Below the pieces are notes generated by a model that worked only from the letters and a program-made list of their open reading frames with translations, did no database searches and had not been told where the DNA came from. Positions 59,897 through 64,000 of a stretch of DNA of 64,000 nt are shown in pieces. The translations under genes were made by a program, and so were the position numbers. This DNA comes from Streptomyces seoulensis. GTDB lineage: Bacteria; Actinomycetota; Actinomycetes; Streptomycetales; Streptomycetaceae. The stretch covers positions 3,633,001-3,697,000 of the forward strand of contig NZ_AP025667.1 of NCBI RefSeq assembly GCF_022846655.1, in the 5' to 3' direction. How positions within the stretch are numbered: position 1 is the stretch's first letter; each line of letters opens with the position of its first letter.

Positions 59897-60586
59897 GGCG
59901 CGCGGGCAGGCAGCGGCGGCCTGGGTGAGCAGCGCGTGCATGCGCTCGGTGAGCTGCGAGACGTCGTCGGCGGGCGTGTGGAACGCGAGCCGTACGTCGC
60001 CGTGCGCGCGGGTGCGCTCGATGCGCAGGGTGAGCCCGTGCCGGTCGACGGCGAGCGGTGCCACCCGGGTCACGGCGTGCAGGCTCTCCGGCCGGACCAG
60101 CCGGGTGAGCCGCTCCACGGCGTCCGGGTGGGAGTCGGCGAGGTGGGTCAGCAACTGCGCCTCGGCGGTGGCCAGCGGGTCGGGGCGGGCGGCCGCGAAC
60201 TCCGCCGGCTCGATCAGTACGGCCCCCGTGGGCTGGCGCAGCACCACGCGGGTGGGCCGGAACAGCAGTCGCGCGCCGCGCTGCGAGAAGAAGCCGGCGA
60301 GCCACAGCCGGGCCCGGATGCGTCGGCGCACCGGCACAGGGGCCACGTCGGCGAACTCCAGCACGGCGGTGGGCTCGCCGCGCGGGGCGCACAGCGCGGC
60401 CGCGAACAGGGCGCTGTCCTCCGGCACGTCGAGCAGCACCGCGCCGTCCCCGGTCACGGTGTGCGCGCCGACGTACTCCTCGCGGGCGCCGTCCGCGGTC
60501 ACCGCGCACGACCACGCGGTGGCAAGGACCGACCGCGCCCGCTCCGCCGCTCCCGGTTCCGCCGCCCAGTCCTGCGTGTCACCCAT
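59864..60586 (-). CDS. DUF2470-type, HugZ-like protein under iron control
   Basis: The 240-aa protein resembles the pyridoxamine-oxidase-like/DUF2470 group, which includes heme-utilisation (HugZ) proteins. The C-terminal DUF2470 part is about residues 140-215 (LLTHLADSHPDAVERL). No heme ligand can be assigned with certainty. The start is firm: AAGGAGGGCT lies 5-7 nt before the ATG. Iron control is supported by an iron-box match at 60599-60617, overlapping that site's end. Its 3' end overlaps the lactonase gene by 33 bp. Confidence 0.85.
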   Translation of the reverse strand: MGDTQDWAAEPGAAERARSVLATAWSCAVTADGAREEYVGAHTVTGDGAVLLDVPEDSALFAAALCAPRGEPTAVLEFADVAPVPVRRRIRARLWLAGFFSQRGARLLFRPTRVVLRQPTGAVLIEPAEFAAARPDPLATAEAQLLTHLADSHPDAVERLTRLVRPESLHAVTRVAPLAVDRHGLTLRIERTRAHGDVRLAFHTPADDVSQLTERMHALLTQAAAACPRALQRHRADGDR

Positions 60587-60598
60587 CCCGAGCCCTCC

Positions 60599-60617
60599 TT
60601 AGGTAAGCCTTGCCTAA
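60599..60617. promoter_or_regulatory. Iron box (DmdR1/IdeR-type operator)
   Basis: TTAGGTAAGCCTTGCCTAA is a near-perfect palindrome. Its complement matches the 19-bp actinobacterial iron-box consensus TTAGGTTAGGCTAACCTAA at 16 of 19 positions. It lies 13 bp upstream of the DUF2470 ATG, touching the ribosome site. Iron-loaded DmdR/IdeR binding here would repress the gene. Confidence 0.85.
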
Positions 60618-60693
60618 CCTATCGAAGATCCGGGCGTACGCCAACCACACCGCACCGATCGGGTGACACGAACAGGCTTCCGGGAAGGCGGCG

Positions 60694-61299
60694 TCAGGCG
60701 ATGGCGCCGAGCAGCGCCCGCGCGCACAGCTCCCGCACCTGGTCCCGGTCCGGTTCGCCCTCGCGCAGCCACTCCAGGCAGACGGCGGTGGTGAAGGCGA
60801 GCCAGCCACGCACGGCCAGCCGGGCTTGCGGGGAACCCTCGAAGGCGATCCCGAACTCCGGGTCGGCCGCCAGCGCGGCGAGGATCTGCCGCTCCTGCGC
60901 GGCCAGCGCCCGCTGGTAGACCCTGCGCACCGCCTGGTCACCGGCCGCGTCGGCGCGGTGGAAGGCGCGGAAGCCGTGGGCGTGCGTCTCGACGTACCCC
61001 AGATAGGCGTCAAGACCGGCACCGAGCTGCTCGCGGACGGGTACGCCGGGGACGGCGGCGGTCATCCACAGCATCCGCTCGCTCTCCCGCTCCACCACGG
61101 CGGCGAAGAAGTCCCGCTTCGTCGGGAAGTAGTGGTACAGCAGACCCCGTGAGACCCCGGCGATCTCGGCGACCCGCTCGATCCACACGTCGTCGTACGG
61201 GCTCTCGGAGAACAGGCGGGCCCCGACCGCCAGCAGTTGCTCGCGGCGCTCCTCGGTGCTCAGTCTGCGCCGGACGCGTTCCCCCTGGTTCGCGGGCAT
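60694..61299 (-). CDS. TetR-family transcriptional regulator
   Basis: The 201-aa protein has an N-terminal TetR helix-turn-helix (EERREQLLAVGARLFSESPY, then VAEIAGVSRGLLYHYFPTKRDFF) and a helical ligand domain. It is divergent from the CYP102-like P450 gene (starts 143 bp apart) and is probably its repressor. This regulator/P450 pair is, from memory, conserved around the CYP102B gene in Streptomyces. AGGGTGA precedes the ATG. Confidence 0.92.
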   Translation of the reverse strand: MPANQGERVRRRLSTEERREQLLAVGARLFSESPYDDVWIERVAEIAGVSRGLLYHYFPTKRDFFAAVVERESERMLWMTAAVPGVPVREQLGAGLDAYLGYVETHAHGFRAFHRADAAGDQAVRRVYQRALAAQERQILAALAADPEFGIAFEGSPQARLAVRGWLAFTTAVCLEWLREGEPDRDQVRELCARALLGAIA

Positions 61300-61345
61300 G
61301 CCGTCACCCTACTGGACACCCGCGACGGCACGTTGCTTGACGTCG

Positions 61346-61382
61346 GTTCAGTAGGCGGACCAGACTGCCAGCACTATTGAAC
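61346..61382. promoter_or_regulatory. Candidate TetR operator/promoter of the P450 gene
   Basis: GTTCAGTAG (61346-61354) and CTATTGAAC (61374-61382) are inverted arms (8 of 9 matches) flanking a possible -10 CAGACT (61361-61366), which lies 18 bp after TTGACG (61337-61342). Binding across the arms would repress the rightward gene. Confidence 0.5.
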
Positions 61383-61442
61383 TCGCATCCAACACGCGAG
61401 TGGTGCAGGTCAACGGGCCACCGGATCAAGGGAGATCGCGTC

Positions 61443-62957
61443 ATGGCCGAGACGACGGGGGCCGGGCTGCCCAAGGGGTTCCGCGGTGCCGAGCAGGGCT
61501 GGCCGGAGCTGGACCGCATCCCGCGTCCGCCGCGCAGGCTCCCGGTGCTCGGCGACGTGCTGGGCGTCGACCGGCGCACCCCGGTCCAGGACTCGATGCG
61601 CCTGGCGCGCGCACTGGGTCCGATCTTCCGGCGCCGGGTGCTGGGGCGGGAGTTCGTGTTCCTGTGGGGCTCGAAACTGGCCGCGGATCTGGCGGACGAG
61701 ACCCGGTTCGCCAAGCACGTCGGGCTCGGCGTCGCCAATCTGCGCCCGGTCGCCGGGGACGGGCTGTTCACCGCCTACAACCACGAACCCAACTGGCAGT
61801 TGGCGCACGACGTGCTCGCGCCCGGCTTCAGCCGGGAGGCGATGGCCGGTTACCACTCGATGATGCTGGCGGTCGCCGGCCGACTGACCGACCACTGGGA
61901 CCGCGAACTGGGCGCCGGGCGCACGGTGGACGTGCCCGGCGACATGACCCGGCTGACGCTGGAGACCATCGCCCGCACCGGCTTCGGGCACGACTTCGGC
62001 TCCTTCGAACGCGACCGGCCGCACCCGTTCGTCACGGCCATGGTCGGCACCCTCGCGTACGCCCAGCGGCTCAACAGCGTGCCGATGCCCCCGCTGCTCC
62101 AGCGCGGCGCCGCCCGGCGCAACGCCGCCGACATCGCCTACCTCGACGACACGGTCGACGCGCTGGTGGCCGCCCGCCGCCGCTCCGGAGGCGGGGACGG
62201 CGACCTGCTGGACCGCATGCTGGAGACGGCCCACCCCGAGACCGGGGAACGGCTGTCGGCGGAGAACGTCCGCAAGCAGGTGATCACCTTCCTGGTCGCG
62301 GGCCACGAGACCACCTCCGGCGCCCTCTCCTTCGCCCTGTACTACCTGGCCGGGCACCCCGAGATCGCCGCCCGCGCCCGCGCCGAGGTGGACCGCGTCT
62401 GGGGCGACACCCCGGAGCCCGGCTACGACCAGGTGGCCCGGCTGCGTCATCTGCGCCGGGTGCTGGACGAGTCGCTGCGGCTGTGGCCGACCGCACCCGC
62501 CTTCGCCCGCGAGGCCACCGAGGACACCGTGCTGGCCGGGGAGCACCCGGTGCGCCGGGGCGGCTGGGCGCTGGTCCTCACGCCGATGCTGCACCGCGAC
62601 CCCGAGGTCTGGGGCGAGGACGCCGAGCGGTTCGACCCGGACCGGTTCGACGCCAAGGCCGTACGGGCCCGCCCGCCGCACACCTTCAAGCCGTTCGGCA
62701 CGGGGGCGCGAGCCTGCGTGGGCCGCCAGTTCGCCCTGCATGAAGCCACGTTGGTGCTCGGGCTGCTGCTGCGCCGCTACGAACTGCGGCCCGACCCCGG
62801 CTACCGGCTGAAGGTCACCGAGCGTCTCACCCTGATGCCGGAGGGCCTGCGCCTCGGCCTGGAGCGCCGGAGCGCGCCGGCCGCCGCGCCGGCCGGCGTT
62901 CCGGAGCCGGACGCGGGTTCAGCGGGACGCTGTCCAGTGCGCGGGGCGGACCAGTGA
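61443..62957 (+). CDS. Stand-alone CYP102-like cytochrome P450 (CYP102B type)
   Basis: The 504-aa P450 resembles the heme domain of the fusion at 51509 (shared FTAYN(D/H)EPNW, AGHETTSGA, FKPFGTG.RAC(I/V)GRQFALHEA). Its heme ligand is Cys425. It ends about 80 residues after the heme motif with a short Pro/Ala-rich tail and no reductase domain, so it needs separate redox partners. Related proteins in S. coelicolor (CYP102B1) hydroxylate fatty acids. AGGGAG lies about 9 nt before the ATG. A divergent TetR gene probably controls it. Its 3' end overlaps the pentapeptide gene by 39 bp. Confidence 0.94.
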   Translation: MAETTGAGLPKGFRGAEQGWPELDRIPRPPRRLPVLGDVLGVDRRTPVQDSMRLARALGPIFRRRVLGREFVFLWGSKLAADLADETRFAKHVGLGVANLRPVAGDGLFTAYNHEPNWQLAHDVLAPGFSREAMAGYHSMMLAVAGRLTDHWDRELGAGRTVDVPGDMTRLTLETIARTGFGHDFGSFERDRPHPFVTAMVGTLAYAQRLNSVPMPPLLQRGAARRNAADIAYLDDTVDALVAARRRSGGGDGDLLDRMLETAHPETGERLSAENVRKQVITFLVAGHETTSGALSFALYYLAGHPEIAARARAEVDRVWGDTPEPGYDQVARLRHLRRVLDESLRLWPTAPAFAREATEDTVLAGEHPVRRGGWALVLTPMLHRDPEVWGEDAERFDPDRFDAKAVRARPPHTFKPFGTGARACVGRQFALHEATLVLGLLLRRYELRPDPGYRLKVTERLTLMPEGLRLGLERRSAPAAAPAGVPEPDAGSAGRCPVRGADQ

Positions 62958-63743
62958 GCCCGGCAGCCTGGTGCCGGGTCCCCCTCGGGCGGCGTTGACC
63001 TGTGGCTGGGTGACGAAGAGGGCGCCGGTGAGGTCGGCGTCGGTCAGGTCGGCGCCCCGCAGATCCGCCCCGATCAGGTCGGCGTGCCGCAGGTCGGCTC
63101 CGGTGAGGTCCGCCGCGATGAGGCAGGCGCCGCGCAGGCTGACCCCGCGCAGATCGGCGCCCTTCATCCGCGCGCCGGCCAGATCGGCGCCCCGCCGGTC
63201 CCGGCCCTTCTTCCGGCCGACGCCTCGACGGGCCGACTCCGACACCCGGAGCAGGAGTCCGGCCACCTCGTGCCAGTGGGCGGCCGGGTCCAGCGCGGCC
63301 AGTTCCTCGGGCCCCTGCGCGGCGAGGCGTTCGGTGTGCTCCAGCGCGGCGCGCAGCTCCGGGTGGAGCGGCCGGGCGGTGTCGAGATCCAGCGCCTCGG
63401 TGAGGTACCACAGGAGTTCGTGCAGGCGCCGGACGACCGGGAACACGTCGAACATCAGCCGGGCCCGCGCCTTGGGGCCGGTGCGCCAGTCCTGGCCGCC
63501 GAAGGTGACCTGGGAGACGTGCTGACCGGCGCCGAAGCAGTCGTAGACCGTGCAGCCGGCGTAGCCCTTGGTACGCAGCTCGGTGTGGATGCCGCAGCGG
63601 TGGTCGTCGCGCAGGTTCACGCACGGCTTCCCGGCGGGCTTGTCGTGCGCGAAGTCGGCGGAGGCGGCGAAGGGCAGGGCGGCGCAGCACAGGCCGAAGC
63701 AGTTGGCGCAGTCGGCGCTGAGGACGGGTATGTGATCAGGCAT
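62919..63743 (-). CDS. Cys-cluster/pentapeptide-repeat protein
   Basis: The 274-aa protein starts with a cysteine-rich module (DCANCFGLCCAALPF, KPCVNL, HRCGIH, GCTVYDCFGAG) with spacing like YkgJ-type Fe-S or zinc proteins. A helical middle follows, then about 15 pentapeptide repeats, A(D/N)LxG type (GADLRGVSLRGACLIAADLT, about 185-250), which fold as a right-handed beta-helix. Pentapeptide repeat proteins such as MfpA and Qnr mimic DNA and protect gyrase, but the Cys module sets this one apart. No Shine-Dalgarno precedes the ATG at 63743. Confidence 0.85.
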   Translation of the reverse strand: MPDHIPVLSADCANCFGLCCAALPFAASADFAHDKPAGKPCVNLRDDHRCGIHTELRTKGYAGCTVYDCFGAGQHVSQVTFGGQDWRTGPKARARLMFDVFPVVRRLHELLWYLTEALDLDTARPLHPELRAALEHTERLAAQGPEELAALDPAAHWHEVAGLLLRVSESARRGVGRKKGRDRRGADLAGARMKGADLRGVSLRGACLIAADLTGADLRHADLIGADLRGADLTDADLTGALFVTQPQVNAARGGPGTRLPGSLVRPAHWTASR

Positions 63744-63837
63744 CGCGGCAAGGGTACTGACCTCCGTGGGCCCTCTTCCGCCAGGCCGTGCGCTGACTAC
63801 GCTGCTCCTGTCCGATCTTCGAGCCCGAGGAGCCGCG

Positions 63838-64000
63838 ATGCGTGTCGCCCTGTTCCTGACCTGTGTCAATGACACGCTCTACCCGGACACCGGCCGCGCC
63901 GTGGTGAGGCTGCTGAACCGGCTGGGCGTGGACGTCGACTTCCCTGCCGCGCAGACCTGTTGCGGGCAGGCCCACTACAACACCGGCTACCGGCACGAGA
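63838..64000 (+). CDS. lutA: 5' end of LutA/LldE-type (Fe-S) oxidoreductase
   Basis: The 54 visible codons read MRVALFLTCVNDTLYPDTGR, RAVVRLLNRLGVDVDFP and QTCCGQAHYNTGY, matching the N-terminal CCG half of LutA/LldE, a subunit of the L-lactate dehydrogenase LutABC. The Cys residues in LTCVND and TCCGQ are cluster ligands. GAGGAG lies 5 nt before the ATG. The gene runs off the right edge, and lutB/lutC would be expected beyond it. Confidence 0.9.
   Translation, partial: MRVALFLTCVNDTLYPDTGRAVVRLLNRLGVDVDFPAAQTCCGQAHYNTGYRHE

Overview
The window is a 64 kb piece of a high-G+C actinobacterial chromosome, almost certainly Streptomyces. The evidence is the very high third-position G+C, frequent GTG/TTG starts behind GGAGG-type sites, a Streptomyces subtilisin-inhibitor family protein, paired SpoIIE-type phosphatases, many P450s and many secreted or lipoprotein genes. 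No rRNA, tRNA, CRISPR array, insertion sequence or phage segment was seen. Gene order around the inhibitor, the CYP105/ferredoxin pair and the CYP102-like P450 reminds me of the arm block near SCO0750-SCO0801 of S. coelicolor. That is recollection and was not checked.

Layout. 1-1.6 kb: MarR regulator, isochorismatase-like protein and a small conserved protein. 1.7-6.5 kb: two divergent SpoIIE-type PP2C phosphatases, one fused to an anti-sigma-type kinase domain. 6.6-8.1 kb: a secreted S1 protease with a repetitive acidic tail. 8.7-14.9 kb: a peptide-export locus holding a 71-aa double-glycine precursor, a HlyD-like protein and two NHLM-type ABC transporters, one carrying a C39 leader peptidase. 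15.2 kb: SSI-family protease inhibitor with Arg at P1. 16-23.7 kb: NCS1 permease, two membrane/metal-motif unknowns, and a divergent CHAT-TPR plus TPR pair. 23.7-25.1 kb: an MFS transporter remnant behind an intact-looking promoter, then lactate monooxygenase. 25.1-27.8 kb: a sigma-like/zinc-finger/lectin fusion and a degenerate Doc/Fic toxin-antitoxin pair. 27.9-34.4 kb: multicopper oxidase, ECF sigma factor divergent from a Ser/Thr kinase, lipoprotein, anion permease with a CTG start, and a universal stress protein.

34.4-36.2 kb: a second sigma-like/zinc-finger/lectin fusion. 36.7-39.7 kb: glycosyltransferase and GH114-like lipoprotein. 39.7-41.7 kb: CYP105-type P450, [3Fe-4S] ferredoxin and flavoprotein. 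42-47.2 kb: F420-type oxidoreductase, CDF metal exporter, DUF4235, STAS antagonist, PRPP synthetase paralogue, DUF4230 and VanZ. 47.2-51.4 kb: secreted GH16 glucanase with a DasR-like operator, a small protein, a PHP phosphoesterase and a ROK repressor. 51.5-62.9 kb: a self-sufficient P450-reductase fusion, PAS-LuxR regulator, FusB-like zinc-finger protein, FUSC exporter, lactonase, an iron-box-controlled DUF2470 protein, and a TetR/stand-alone CYP102-like P450 pair. 63-64 kb: Cys-rich pentapeptide-repeat protein and the start of a LutA-like gene.

The most distinctive system is 8.7-14.9 kb. A cysteine-free, acidic, Gly/Val-rich core peptide with three regularly spaced GxxxG motifs is linked to a complete leader-cleaving exporter. 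No modifying enzyme lies beside it, and a perfect 17-bp hairpin separates precursor from exporter. The second unusual theme is the pair of paralogous proteins that join an ECF-sigma-like region, a ZAS zinc motif, one membrane segment and a ricin-type lectin domain in a single chain.
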